From Pinibacter sp031553495 (GTDB lineage: Bacteria > Bacteroidota > Bacteroidia > Chitinophagales > Chitinophagaceae): 64,000 bases of DNA. The stretch lies in contig JAVBLN010000016.1 in NCBI GenBank assembly GCA_031553495.1, positions 82,270 to 146,269 on the forward strand. The letters run 5' to 3'. The notes under the pieces are model-generated. The model ran no database searches, was not told the origin of the DNA, and saw nothing but the letters and a program-made list of their open reading frames with translations. This document shows, piece by piece, positions 45,058 to 54,269 of the stretch; within the stretch, counting starts at the first letter, position 1, and each line of letters begins with the position of its first letter. The position numbers and the translations under genes were made by a program.

Positions 45058-47352
45058 ATGAAAAAGCTGGCTGTTTTGCTCACCATATTTTTGTACCTGG
45101 AAGGATTTTCGCAACAAACAACACGAGAAAACCTGGTACAATATGTAAAACCAATTATTGGCACCCAACGTATGGGTCATACATATCCCGGCGCCACCTC
45201 GCCGTTCGGTATGGTGCAGTTAAGCCCCGACACCGATACAATTCCCTACGATATTAATGGCCGCTACAATGGTGACGTGTATAAATATTGTGCAGGTTAT
45301 CAGTATGATGATAAAACAATAGTTGGCTTTAGTCACACGCATTTCAGCGGCACCGGCCATTCCGACCTGGGTGATTTTCTCATAATGCCCACCACCGGTA
45401 TGCTAAAACTTAACCCCGGCACCGCCCAAAATGTTGCAAGCGGCTACAGATCAACATTTTCGCATAATAACGAAATTGCTGAAGCAGGCTATTATAAAGT
45501 AAAACTTGACAAGTACAACATTGATGCCGAATTAACCGCCACCACCCGTGTAGGATTTCATCAATACACTTTTCCGCAAAGCAACGATGCGCATATTATA
45601 CTCGATTTAATGGCTGGCATTTATAACTATAGCGATAAAAATGTATGGACATATATGCGTGTGGAAAACGATACGCTTGTTACAGGCTATCGCCAAACAA
45701 ACGGCTGGGGGCGCACCCGCACGGTGTATTTTGCAATGACATTCTCAAAGCCATTTCACGAATACGGGAATGGGAATTATGATGAAAAGCAGGTTTACCG
45801 CGGCTTTTGGCGCAAATTTGATCAAAGCAAAAATTTTCCGGAAATAGCCGGTAAACGGTTGCGTGCGTATTTTAATTTCAAAACAACAGAAGGAGAAAAG
45901 TTAAAAATAAAATTTGCTCTGTCGCCTGTAAGCACACTTGGTGCTTTGCAAAACCTGCAAGCCGAAATTCCCGGATGGGATTTTGAACAAGTGAAAAATG
46001 ATGTACAAAATGCTTGGCAACGAGAGCTTGAAAAAATTTCCATACAATCGCAAAGCCGCGAAGAGAAAGAAAATTTTTATACTTCGCTATACCACACATT
46101 TATCAATCCCATTACTTATATGGATATTGATGGCAAATACAAAGGTCTTGATCAAAATATTCATACGGCTGACGGCTTTACCAATTACACCATTTTTTCG
46201 TTGTGGGATACATACCGGGCGCTGCATCCATTTTTCAACATCATACAACCAAAACGCAACGCGGATATGATTCAATCGATGCTTGCACACTTCAACCAAA
46301 GCGCCGAGCACATGCTTCCTGTCTGGTCGCATTATGCAAACGAAAACTGGTGTATGAGCGGCTACCACAGCGTGTCGGTGGTTGCGGATGCTATTGTTAA
46401 AAACAATATAAACTTCGATGCACATAAAGCATTACAAGCTTGTATCACTACATCCGGCTTTCGTCCATTTGATGGCTTGGGAGATTATATTGACATGGGG
46501 TATGTTCCGTGCGATAAAAATGGCACGTCTGTTTCTACAACGCTTGAATATGCATACGACGACTGGTGCATTGCGCAAGCCGCAAAAAAGCTTGGCAACC
46601 AATCCGTGTATGATAAATATATGAAGCGCTCCGAAAATTATAAGAATGTTTTTGACGCAACAATTGGATATATGCGGCCAAAATATAGTGATGGCACTTT
46701 CAAAAAAGAATTTGATGTACTGAGCACACATGGCCAGGGATTTATAGAAGGCAATGCATGGAACTTTAGCTTTTTTGTGCCACACGATCCCGCATCCTTA
46801 ATTAGTTTGATGGGTGGCAAAAAAAGATTTGTGCAACACCTGGATTCGCTTTTCAGCATGGAACTGCCTGATAAATATTTTGCGGAAACAGAAGACATAA
46901 CCCGCGATGGCATTATAGGAAATTATGTGCATGGCAACGAACCTTCGCACCATGTGGCATACTTATACAACTGGACCGATCAGCCCTGGAAAACGCAGGA
47001 AAAAGTGAGAATGATTTTGAAAAAACAATACCGTTCCGCACCCGACGGACTTAGCGGCAACGATGATTGCGGACAAATGAGCGCATGGTATATTTTTTCA
47101 ACACTTGGTTTCTATCCTGTTGCGCCCGGTTCTGATCAATATTCATTAGGCAGCCCGGCCATTGATGGCGCGGTATTACATTTGGAAAACGGGAAAACCT
47201 TCACCATAACCGCCATTAATCAAAGCGACAAAAATGTGTACGTGAAAAAAGTTTTACTAAACGGTCAGCCGTTGAACAGGCTATATATAACTCATGATGA
47301 AATAATGAACGGAGGCACTCTCGTTTTTTACATGAGCAACAAAGCGAAATAA
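45058..47352 (+). CDS. GH92 family alpha-1,2-mannosidase
   Basis: GH92 enzymes are exo-acting, calcium-dependent mannosidases that trim alpha-mannosides such as N-glycans and yeast mannan. The 764-residue protein has a signal peptide (KKLAVLLTIFLYLEGFSQ) and no lipobox. The N-terminal domain has VKPIIGTQRMGHTYPGATSP and GFSHTHFSGTGHSDLGDFLI. The catalytic (alpha/alpha)6 domain has TIFSLWDTYRALHPFFNIIQ, YVPCDKNGTSVSTTLEYAYD, EGNAWNFSFFVPHD, GNEPSHHVAYLYNW and DDCGQMSAWYIFSTLGFYPV, where the acid and base residues lie. It is not embedded in a SusCD locus, but the FecI/FecR pair follows. Confidence 0.94.
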   Translation: MKKLAVLLTIFLYLEGFSQQTTRENLVQYVKPIIGTQRMGHTYPGATSPFGMVQLSPDTDTIPYDINGRYNGDVYKYCAGYQYDDKTIVGFSHTHFSGTGHSDLGDFLIMPTTGMLKLNPGTAQNVASGYRSTFSHNNEIAEAGYYKVKLDKYNIDAELTATTRVGFHQYTFPQSNDAHIILDLMAGIYNYSDKNVWTYMRVENDTLVTGYRQTNGWGRTRTVYFAMTFSKPFHEYGNGNYDEKQVYRGFWRKFDQSKNFPEIAGKRLRAYFNFKTTEGEKLKIKFALSPVSTLGALQNLQAEIPGWDFEQVKNDVQNAWQRELEKISIQSQSREEKENFYTSLYHTFINPITYMDIDGKYKGLDQNIHTADGFTNYTIFSLWDTYRALHPFFNIIQPKRNADMIQSMLAHFNQSAEHMLPVWSHYANENWCMSGYHSVSVVADAIVKNNINFDAHKALQACITTSGFRPFDGLGDYIDMGYVPCDKNGTSVSTTLEYAYDDWCIAQAAKKLGNQSVYDKYMKRSENYKNVFDATIGYMRPKYSDGTFKKEFDVLSTHGQGFIEGNAWNFSFFVPHDPASLISLMGGKKRFVQHLDSLFSMELPDKYFAETEDITRDGIIGNYVHGNEPSHHVAYLYNWTDQPWKTQEKVRMILKKQYRSAPDGLSGNDDCGQMSAWYIFSTLGFYPVAPGSDQYSLGSPAIDGAVLHLENGKTFTITAINQSDKNVYVKKVLLNGQPLNRLYITHDEIMNGGTLVFYMSNKAK

Positions 47353-47421
47353 TTTAAGACCTGAAATGCTGAAAGAACAAACTGTATGATAGAAATAAAC
47401 TTTCCAGAAATTTATACATAG

Positions 47422-47500
47422 ATATTTGGGGAACCGGCGGTAGTGCTACTATTAAGCATCGTTGTGTCACTCACTTGTGCGGTAGTAATGCTATTGAGCG
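47422..47500 (+). repeat. Family-R dispersed repeat, copy R17
   Basis: ATTTGGGGAACCGGCGGTAG is followed by TGCTACTATTAAGCATCG, then TTGTGTCACTCACTTGTGCG and GTAGTAATGCTATTGAGC. It forms an inverted pair with R18 in the 378-bp gap 47353-47730 after GH92. Confidence 0.8.
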
Positions 47501-47567
47501 GAGAGTTGCTGGCTGTTAGACAAGACACTGTTTTCTGACTTACAACTTACAGCCCAACACTTACAAC

Positions 47568-47650
47568 CCGCCCAATAGCATTACATCTGTACAAGAGTGC
47601 GACGCAACGGCAGCATAATAGTAGCACTACAGCCCGGCCCATAAAAAAAT
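47568..47650 (-). repeat. Family-R dispersed repeat, copy R18
   Basis: On the minus strand: TTTTTTTATGGGCCGGGCTG, TAGTGCTACTATTATGCTGC, CGTTGCGTCGCACTCTTGTA, CAGATGTAATGCTATTGGG. It has the GCG-T-CGC centre, while its partner R17 has GTG-T-CAC. The 67-bp stretch between them carries ACTTACAACTTACAG-type units. Confidence 0.75.
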
Positions 47651-47730
47651 GCCGTGCAATCTTTGGAATATTTAACCATTTACAAAATAATTTTATATTT
47701 ACCCTCGAATTAATTGTAACATATTATAGC

Positions 47731-48324
47731 GTGTTAGATTATTTGCCTGAAAAAGAATTATTCCAACTAATTGCCAAAGGAGATGAAGTAGCATTTGCTG
47801 CTTTATTCAAATTATATACACCAAAACTTCATGGTTTTTTATTTAACCGTACCAGGAACGAAGCAAATACACAGGAATTGGTTCAGCAAACTTTCATGCG
47901 CATTTGGATGAGCAGGGAAAAGCTGTGTGAGATTGAAAACCCAAGAGCGTGGATATATAAAGTGGCGGCTAATGAATGCTATAAACTCATACGCAACCAA
48001 ATGATCAGGCAAAAATCGATGTTGGCTGTTGTGCAGGAAAACAATTCTATAAGCGAAAAAGAAACACCCGGCGAACTGATTCAATTTAAAGAATTGAACA
48101 ACAATCTTCAGGCTGCTATAAATGCATTGCCCGAGCAGCGAAGAAAAATTTACATCCTGAATCGCCAACATGGCATGAAAACAAATGAGATAGCCAAAGA
48201 ATTAAATATTTCGCCTAAAACGGTTAAAAATACTTTAGCGGCTTCTTTGAAAAGCATCCGATCATTTCTTTACAAGTATGATTACATATTTATTATCAGC
48301 CTCCTTTTAAAAAATATGTCCTGA
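47731..48324 (+). CDS. FecI-type ECF sigma factor
   Basis: The 197-residue protein has sigma-70 region 2 (FAALFKLYTPKLHGFLFNRT, ELVQQTFMRIWMSREKL, PRAWIYKVAANECYKLIRNQ) and region 4 (ALPEQRRKIYILNRQHGMKT, NEIAKELNISPKTVKNTLAA). The start is a GTG at 47731. The sequence is typical of Bacteroidota FecI-like factors that respond to a membrane FecR. The FecR gene follows after about 100 bases, so they form a pair. Confidence 0.9.
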   Translation: MLDYLPEKELFQLIAKGDEVAFAALFKLYTPKLHGFLFNRTRNEANTQELVQQTFMRIWMSREKLCEIENPRAWIYKVAANECYKLIRNQMIRQKSMLAVVQENNSISEKETPGELIQFKELNNNLQAAINALPEQRRKIYILNRQHGMKTNEIAKELNISPKTVKNTLAASLKSIRSFLYKYDYIFIISLLLKNMS

Positions 48325-48428
48325 ACAAATAGGCCTTTTACCGTGTTGAAGGTTCTATGTACCAAATGCATTCTCGTAACACTATTACTTTGACCAAACA
48401 AGCATTTACACCATAATGTACAAATAGA

Positions 48429-49637
48429 ATGAATGAGCAAAGGGCTGAGTATTTATTAAACCGCTATCTTGAAAATACCTGTACTGAAAGCGAGTGGCAG
48501 GAGCTTTATAGCATTATGAACAATGAGCAAACTAAAGCCATGTTGCAACAGGTATTAGCAAAAATGATGCAAAATGACCCGGATCAATCAATGGAATATG
48601 ACTCATTGAAATGGCAACCAGTCATTGATAAAATTTTGCACCCCCACGATTCAGCTCCGGCACCTGTTGTACAGCTATCGCAAAATATAGAAATACCTAA
48701 AAAACGCCACACCACACATTGGAAATGGGTTGCGGCAGCTTGTATAGCCGTAGCGTTTGCTATTGGCTTCTCATGGAAAACGTTTTTTGTCTCATCTCAT
48801 CAAAACAATTATAACGTTGATGCGCAAACGAAAAATATAATCATACAACCAGAGCACGCTATACTAACACTTGCCGATGGTTCTCAAATTATTTTAGACA
48901 GCATTCAAAACGGGGAACTTGTATCACAGGGCAACACAAAAATCATCAAGCTTTCCCAAGGACAACTGGTTTATAAAGGACACAATCAAAATATCATCGA
49001 TCAATTCAATACCATTGCCACGCCAAAGGGAGTGCAATACCAGGTCGTGCTTCCCGATGGCACTAAAGTGTGGCTTAACGCGGCGTCATCATTGCGTTTC
49101 CCGGTAGCGTTCGATGGGCAGCAGCGAAAAGTTTTTCTTACCGGCGAAGCATATTTTGAAGTAGCGCAACTCACCGGCAATCCTTTCATTGTAAATGCAC
49201 GTGAAACCAATGTACAAGTACTAAGCACGAATTTCAACATAATGGCTTATAGCGACGAAGAAGTTTTAAAAACAACTTTGCTCGAAGGAAAAATAAAAGT
49301 TTCATCGGGCATGGGCAAAGAGGTGCTGCTTTCTCCCAACCAACAAGCGCAGTATAAACCAAACGATGCGGTAAAAATCAGAAGCAATGTGGACATTGAA
49401 GAAGTAATGGCATGGAAAAATAATTTCTTCTATTTCCGCGATTCGGATATTGAAACCATCATGAGGCAATTGAGCCGCCGATACAATATTCAAGTTGAAT
49501 TTAAAGAAAAAATCAATTACCGTTTTTACGCTGAGATACCACATAACCAGGATCTTTCTGCAGTACTAAAAGCACTTTCACTTACCGGCAACGTACGGTT
49601 TGACGTAAATGGAAATACAATTAAGGTGATGCGATAA
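48429..49637 (+). CDS. FecR-family anti-sigma sensor
   Basis: The 402-residue protein has a cytoplasmic N-terminal domain (RAEYLLNRYLENTCTESEWQ), one membrane helix at about residues 99-118 (WKWVAAACIAVAFAIGFSWK), and a periplasmic FecR domain (NTIATPKGVQYQVVLPDGTK, VWLNAASSLRFPVAF, RKVFLTGEAYFEVAQ, NVQVLSTNFNIMAYSDEEVL). The C-terminal DUF4974-like domain has SDIETIMRQLSRRYNIQVEF. In this phylum such sensors usually receive a signal from a TonB-dependent SusC-like receptor encoded next door. Here none follows, and the next gene lies on the other strand beyond a family-R copy. Confidence 0.93.
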   Translation: MNEQRAEYLLNRYLENTCTESEWQELYSIMNNEQTKAMLQQVLAKMMQNDPDQSMEYDSLKWQPVIDKILHPHDSAPAPVVQLSQNIEIPKKRHTTHWKWVAAACIAVAFAIGFSWKTFFVSSHQNNYNVDAQTKNIIIQPEHAILTLADGSQIILDSIQNGELVSQGNTKIIKLSQGQLVYKGHNQNIIDQFNTIATPKGVQYQVVLPDGTKVWLNAASSLRFPVAFDGQQRKVFLTGEAYFEVAQLTGNPFIVNARETNVQVLSTNFNIMAYSDEEVLKTTLLEGKIKVSSGMGKEVLLSPNQQAQYKPNDAVKIRSNVDIEEVMAWKNNFFYFRDSDIETIMRQLSRRYNIQVEFKEKINYRFYAEIPHNQDLSAVLKALSLTGNVRFDVNGNTIKVMR

Positions 49638-49681
49638 GTACTACCTGTTATTTTTCAGCAGCGTACATTTTGAATTTATTA

Positions 49682-49753
49682 TTATGATACCGGCATCAGA
49701 ACCCTGATCCGGCTTTGGTTGCGTCGCACTCTTCAACTGAAGTAATTCTTATC
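49682..49753 (+). repeat. Family-R dispersed repeat, copy R19
   Basis: GATACCGGCATCAGAACCCT is followed by GATCCGGCTTTGGTTGCG, then TCGCACTCTTCAACTGAAGT and AATTCTTATC. The first arm forms ATCAG-AACC-CTGAT and the second CTTCA-AC-TGAAG, so this subtype is more clearly palindromic than others. Confidence 0.65.
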
Positions 49754-49882
49754 ATCAACTACGATATCATCTTCCTCATTTCTCAATTACCCACTACATA
49801 CCTGAGATGTTGTTAAAGGCAACTGTATAATGCAGGAAAGCTATAAACCTTGCAGGGCGGTCATTCACAGAGAATTCAGTCA

Positions 49883-49906
49883 CAAAAAAACCCGCATTTG
49901 CGGGTT
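49883..49906 (-). terminator. Intrinsic terminator after the HMA gene
   Basis: On the minus strand AACCCGC pairs with GCGGGTT around an AAAT loop, followed by T residues. It is about 20 nt past the HMA stop codon. Confidence 0.8.
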
Positions 49907-49925
49907 ATTCATTTCTTCGTATTTG

Positions 49926-50300
49926 TTACTGTTTTTTATCCATCGGAACGCTTTTCCCATCATCAGGTTTCTTGCAGCATTGCGGCAATCTCTTATAAGA
50001 TTCAGGATTTGCGGTTTCATTATCAGCATCGAAACCTGCATTTGCAATAGCTGTTCTCACGTTTTCAATAGTAGTTCTATCTGTCCAATAAGAAACCTTT
50101 ACCTGCTTGCGTCTATAATCTGCTACGGATTTTGTAACGCCTTCTTCTCTCAAAAGATAATTTTCAACAATTACTTTGCACGGCTCACACTGCAATGTTG
50201 GCGTGCTGATAGTAACCGTAACCAACGCCTTCTTTTTTTGAGCGAAAGAAAAACTAATTGCACCAATCAATAAAAACAATACAAGTTGTAATTTTTTCAT
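49926..50300 (-). CDS. Periplasmic heavy-metal-associated (HMA) domain protein
   Basis: The 124-residue protein has a signal peptide (KKLQLVLFLLIGAISFSFAQ) and one ferredoxin-like HMA domain. The metal-binding CxxC is CEPC, in STPTLQCEPCKVIVENYLLR. YWTDRTTIENVRTAIANAGF closes the fold. A second cysteine pair near the end (LPQCCKKPDDGKSVPMDKKQ) could also bind metal, a pattern often seen in exported copper or nickel carriers of Bacteroidota. No metal pump is adjacent, so the partner is unknown. Confidence 0.85.
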   Translation of the reverse strand: MKKLQLVLFLLIGAISFSFAQKKKALVTVTISTPTLQCEPCKVIVENYLLREEGVTKSVADYRRKQVKVSYWTDRTTIENVRTAIANAGFDADNETANPESYKRLPQCCKKPDDGKSVPMDKKQ

Positions 50301-50457
50301 TTTTTATTTTTTACAAACAGGGTAAAAAAAGTTGTATTAAAGTTAAGAGATTGTTTGTTAGGAAAAATCAAAAGTACCATCAACGGTTCCAGGGTTTATT
50401 TAACCACCAAAAATCACGACAGAAGTACACAAAGTATGTTCGTGGCACTTTCAACTT

Positions 50458-51099
50458 TCAACTTTTCTCCCCTGCGCTCCAATTTGCCGGATCTACACGC
50501 CAGTTTAGCAGAATGGATTGATGCGATTGCGAAATAATATTTTTCTCCAACGCGGTTTCTATAAGTGAATTGTAATTCGTGAGCGATTTTAAAGTAACCC
50601 CCGCATCTTCAAAAGCTTTTGCCGCCACATCAAAACCATAAGTAAAAATTGAAACCATTCCAATTACCTCCAAGCCGGCATTTTTTAACGCTTCCACGGC
50701 CTGCAAACTGCTTTTTCCTGTGGAGACCAGGTCTTCTATTACAATGGTTTTCTGCCCTTTTTCAAAGTAACCTTCTATTTGATTGCCAAGTCCATGATCT
50801 TTTGGTTTTGGCCGCACGTATATGAATGGTAATTTCAACTGATCTGCAGCCATTGCACCCCAGGGAATACCGGCAGTGGCAACACCCGCCAGCAGGTCTG
50901 TATCAGGGAACTGCTCAAAAATGACGTTGCATAATTCAGATTTTATATAATCCCTGATAAAAGGGAAAGATAAAGTTTTGCGATTATCGCAATAAATAGG
51001 ACTTTTCCAGCCGCTGGCCCACGTAAAAGGAGCTTCCGGACTTAATTTGATGGCATTAATTTGTAAAAGCTTTTCAGCTACAACTTTTTCGTTTGTCAT
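50458..51099 (-). CDS. pyrE: Orotate phosphoribosyltransferase
   Basis: PyrE joins orotate to PRPP to make OMP in pyrimidine synthesis. The 213-residue protein has the usual length. It shows APFTWASGWKSPIYCDNRKT, TDLLAGVATAGIPWGAMAAD, IYVRPKPKDHGLGNQIEG and the PRPP-binding motif TIVIEDLVSTGKSSLQAVEA. The lysine pair in PKPKDHG is the catalytic loop. It stands alone, divergent from the Nudix gene across a gap that holds a TTAACCACAAGG element. Confidence 0.95.
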   Translation of the reverse strand: MTNEKVVAEKLLQINAIKLSPEAPFTWASGWKSPIYCDNRKTLSFPFIRDYIKSELCNVIFEQFPDTDLLAGVATAGIPWGAMAADQLKLPFIYVRPKPKDHGLGNQIEGYFEKGQKTIVIEDLVSTGKSSLQAVEALKNAGLEVIGMVSIFTYGFDVAAKAFEDAGVTLKSLTNYNSLIETALEKNIISQSHQSILLNWRVDPANWSAGEKS

Positions 51100-51177
51100 G
51101 CTGCGAAGGTAGGAAGAACAATTATTGAAAGGTTGAATTATTGAATAAAGAGAGGGCAGAAATCAGAGGTCAGAATG

Positions 51178-51281
51178 TTAACCACAAGGTTCACCAGGAA
51201 AGCACAAGGCACGCAAGAGTTGGTAACAATTCGGCAAACCCTTGTGTACCTCGAGCCTCCTATTGTGCCCCTTGTGGTTAA
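51178..51281. repeat. Inverted-repeat element with TTAACCACAAGG ends, copy 2
   Basis: It has the same 12-bp ends as copy 1 at 13662-13763, in inverted orientation, with about 90 percent similar cores by eye. It fills the middle of the 371-bp gap 51100-51470. The rest of the gap holds GAAATCAGAGGTCAGAATG, a family-R scrap (about 51300-51325) and TATCTCAAATTTCAAATC runs. Confidence 0.75.
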
Positions 51282-51470
51282 ACAACTGTGCTGTTCAACA
51301 TGTTAGCGGTCGGCACCCCCAAAAAAGTTATAAGTTATGAGTGAGACCTACAGCATTTCAAATCTCATATCTCAAATTTCAAATCCAGAGTAGCACCTGT
51401 TTTTGACTTTTGAATTATCCTCAATAATTCAATCAATTGATCCTTATCTTCGTATAAAACATTCCATACC

Positions 51471-52109
51471 ATGTATATTCCGGTTTATTTTGAGGACAAG
51501 CCGCTTTTTTTGTGCGATTCCATCGATGAAGAACTGGAACAATATCGTCATCATGACGACACGGTTTTTATTGATGAATACTCTTCGCATGCGGTAAAAG
51601 CAATGTTGCACGAAATGCATGCTCAAAAAATTCATGCGGGCATTTTTCTACATCACAATTTAGAAGAACTGAAGCGTGCAATATGGAAAAAGTTCATCAT
51701 TATTAAAGCAGCAGGCGGGTTGGTGGAAAACGAAAAACACGAACTGCTTTTTATTTTCAGAAAAGGGAAATGGGATTTGCCTAAAGGAAAGCTGGATGAT
51801 GGTGAAACCCTTGAAGAATGCGCCGTTCGGGAAGTAGAAGAAGAAACCGGACTAACCAATATTCATTTACAGAAACATTTGGCTACCACTTATCATACTT
51901 ACAATGAAAGCGGACATCATATTTTGAAAGAATCTTACTGGTATAAAATGATGGTAAATAGCAAAGCTCAACAACTTGTACCGCAAACTGAAGAACAGAT
52001 TACCGAAATAAAATGGATTAAACCCAAACAACTTAACGACGTGTTGCCAAATGCTTTCGGAACTATAAGAGAAGTTATTAAACACAGAAACAAAAAAAAT
52101 AATGAGTGA
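51471..52109 (+). CDS. Nudix hydrolase
   Basis: The 212-residue protein has an N-terminal part of about 70 residues of unknown fold (MYIPVYFEDKPLFLCDSIDE) and a Nudix domain. The Nudix box is GKLDDGETLEECAVREVEEE followed by TGL, with all metal-binding glutamates present, preceded by GKWDLPKGK. Nudix enzymes cleave nucleoside diphosphates linked to another moiety, and this substrate cannot be told. The extra N-terminal part may be a regulatory or substrate-selecting domain. The next gene lies about 100 nt downstream on the same strand. Confidence 0.88.
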   Translation: MYIPVYFEDKPLFLCDSIDEELEQYRHHDDTVFIDEYSSHAVKAMLHEMHAQKIHAGIFLHHNLEELKRAIWKKFIIIKAAGGLVENEKHELLFIFRKGKWDLPKGKLDDGETLEECAVREVEEETGLTNIHLQKHLATTYHTYNESGHHILKESYWYKMMVNSKAQQLVPQTEEQITEIKWIKPKQLNDVLPNAFGTIREVIKHRNKKNNE

Positions 52110-52216
52110 GGGTTATATCGTATTCTTTCAATGCAAAGAACCGATATTTAAAAATTTCCCAAAATGAACGTCCTTATGAAACCAACCTCTTTTTACACCA
52201 TATCACTTCTGACATT

Positions 52217-52765
52217 ATGCACTCACAACAAATTGAAATTCCATTAAGTAAGAAAAAAATGATAGCATCTTTTATAGGGGCTTTAGTTTTTGTTATTCTT
52301 GGAGCAGGTTTAATAATTTATCCACGGTATGTGGATGTTGACATAAGCCCGATAATACTTTCGATAACCGGACTGATTTCAATACTCTTTTTCGGGCTTG
52401 TAGCCATAACACTTTTTCGCAAACTGTTTGATAAGAAGGCGGGGCTTATTATTAATAAGCAGGGAATTATTGACAATGCAGGCGGCACATCAGCAGGAAC
52501 TATTGCCTGGGACAATATTATAGAAATAAAAATTTCGAAGGTAATGAGTCAAAAGTTTTTAATGATCATTGTCAATAATCCTCAAGATTATATTGACATG
52601 GAAACAAACATCATTAAAAAACAGGCCATGAAACTGAATTATACTAACTATGGATCTCCAATAACTATTGCTTCAAACACACTAAAAATAAACTTTGACA
52701 ACCTTAACAGCCTTCTGCAACAAAAACTAAAGGAACATAAGGAAAATAAAACAGTAGGCATCTAA
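52217..52765 (+). CDS. Membrane protein with PH-like domain
   Basis: The 182-residue protein starts at the ATG at 52217 (MHSQQIEIPLSKKKMIASFI); the longer frame from a GTG inside the Nudix stop region is less likely. It has two helices (about 14-35 and 45-65: IASFIGALVFVILGAGLIIY, IILSITGLISILFFGLVAIT) and then a soluble domain (GLIINKQGIIDNAGG, GTIAWDNIIEIKISKVMSQK) resembling the STM3941/YcxB-type PH-like families. Function unknown. It ends two bases before the hydrolase start, so the two are translationally linked. Confidence 0.7.
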   Translation: MHSQQIEIPLSKKKMIASFIGALVFVILGAGLIIYPRYVDVDISPIILSITGLISILFFGLVAITLFRKLFDKKAGLIINKQGIIDNAGGTSAGTIAWDNIIEIKISKVMSQKFLMIIVNNPQDYIDMETNIIKKQAMKLNYTNYGSPITIASNTLKINFDNLNSLLQQKLKEHKENKTVGI

Positions 52766-52767
52766 AC

Positions 52768-53724
52768 ATGAAAAGAAAAAATATTATTAAACGGCTGTGT
52801 TGGACTTTATTAATTGTTTTTGTTTTAATGAACATTATTGCCATTTTTCATGCATATAAGTTCACACATTTTATAAATAACAGTATAGCACAAACGAAAA
52901 GCCCGGATAAGCTGAGTGCACTGGCAAAAATACAAGCGCTATGTTTTGGTGTAAATAATCCAAGGCCAGCCAATAAAACTATTCCATCTACCGCATTCGA
53001 AACAATCTTGTTACAAAGCAATGTGAAAACAGAATGCTGGTATGTACACAATTCCTCCAGTCCGGATACTTCAAAAGGAACAATCATTATTTGCCACGGC
53101 TATGGTGGAGAAAAATCCTCTATGCTTGATAAAGCTGCAATATTCAATAACATTGGATACAATACATTTCTTGTAGACTTTATGGGCAGCGGTGGCTCTG
53201 AAGGAAATGTAACTACCATAGGATACAAAGAGGCGGAACAAGTAAAAACAGCCTATGAGTTCATAAAGAACAAAGAGCACAAGAAAATATTTCTGTTTGG
53301 CACATCTATGGGGGCGGTTGCCATTATGAAAGCTATAAATGATTATGATATAAACCCTGCAGGAATTATTCTTGAATGCCCGTTTGGAAGCATGTATCAA
53401 ACAGTTTGTGCCAGGTTTAAAAACATGAACGCGCCCACTTTTCCTATGGCCGGTTTATTGGTTTTTTGGGGAGGTATAGAAAATGGATTTTGGGCGTTTA
53501 GCCATAATCCGACACAATATGCCAAAAATATCAACTGCCCTACCCTGCTTATGTATGGCGAAAAAGATAAAAATGTAAGCAGGCAGGAGATCGATAATAT
53601 TTTCAATAATATTCCATCGCAAAAAATATTAAGAACATATTTGCAAGCGGGACATGAAAACTACTTGAAAAAGTACCAGCCCGAATGGACCAGCGATGTG
53701 AAAGCGTTTCTGTTGGAAAAATAA
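52768..53724 (+). CDS. Alpha/beta hydrolase with N-terminal membrane anchor
   Basis: The 318-residue protein has an uncleaved N-terminal helix (about residues 9-30: WTLLIVFVLMNIIAIFHAYK) and an alpha/beta-hydrolase domain facing outward. The oxyanion loop is IIICHGYGGEKSSML, the nucleophile serine is in FGTSMGAVAIMKAI, the acid in LLMYGEKDKNVSRQEI, and the histidine in AGHENYLKKY. The fold resembles BEM46/YqkD-type esterases. The substrate is unknown. It follows the PH-like membrane protein by two bases. Confidence 0.88.
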   Translation: MKRKNIIKRLCWTLLIVFVLMNIIAIFHAYKFTHFINNSIAQTKSPDKLSALAKIQALCFGVNNPRPANKTIPSTAFETILLQSNVKTECWYVHNSSSPDTSKGTIIICHGYGGEKSSMLDKAAIFNNIGYNTFLVDFMGSGGSEGNVTTIGYKEAEQVKTAYEFIKNKEHKKIFLFGTSMGAVAIMKAINDYDINPAGIILECPFGSMYQTVCARFKNMNAPTFPMAGLLVFWGGIENGFWAFSHNPTQYAKNINCPTLLMYGEKDKNVSRQEIDNIFNNIPSQKILRTYLQAGHENYLKKYQPEWTSDVKAFLLEK

Positions 53725-53893
53725 AAGCAACACGAGATTTAGTTCCGCACTGCGAAATGTAATAAAGCAGGTTACACATACAGCGACAAATGGAATTACG
53801 ATATTTGAAATTTGGAATGCCTTTCCCGAAAATCGCCGTATTACTCTATTTGTTATAATTTTACATAGCCAATTTATGTAAACAAGGTTTGCT

Positions 53894-54100
53894 ATGCAAG
53901 TAAATTTCCCATGGGGCTTAATTCTTATATTCATTTCACTTTTCCTGTTTTATTATATTAATCGCGTATCAAAAAACAGAAGAGAAGACAGAAGAGACCG
54001 GTTACATGAAAAGCGGCAGGAGTTTTTAGATTCTTTACTCAAAAAACAAAAAACAGAAGAACCGCAGAAAGAAGAAAAACAGCCGTCATCTGATAAGTAA
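53894..54100 (+). CDS. Small membrane-anchored charged protein
   Basis: The 68-residue frame has one hydrophobic segment (GLILIFISLFLFYYI) followed by a strongly charged tail (RVSKNRREDRRDRLHEKRQE, then EEPQKEEKQPSSDK) that could form a short coiled coil. The signal-anchor plus charged tail pattern looks real. No family is recognised. It stands alone with no clear terminator before R20. Confidence 0.55.
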   Translation: MQVNFPWGLILIFISLFLFYYINRVSKNRREDRRDRLHEKRQEFLDSLLKKQKTEEPQKEEKQPSSDK

Positions 54101-54156
54101 TCTTTAATAATATTTTTCTTCCTTTAGTAAAGCCCCATGAACTTTAGCAATACGCC

Positions 54157-54235
54157 GATAAGAATTACTACAGTTGAACGGAGCGTCGCAACCAAAGTCC
54201 AATCAGGGCACTGACGCCCACCCAAAAAAAATCTT
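54157..54235 (-). repeat. Family-R dispersed repeat, copy R20
   Basis: On the minus strand: GATTTTTTTTGGGTGGGCGT, CAGTGCCCTGATTGGAC, TTTGGTTGCGACGCTCCGTT, CAACTGTAGTAATTCTTATC. The centre is GCG-A-CGC and the first arm has TCAG-TGCC-CTGA. It is the nearest relative of R19. Confidence 0.65.
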
Positions 54236-54269
54236 CCCCAAAAACAGCCTGAATAATACTAAAACAAAA

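Noticed and set aside
49830..50273. 147-codon plus frame opposite the HMA gene
   Set aside because: It is the antisense shadow of the HMA protein, which has a signal peptide and a CxxC motif.
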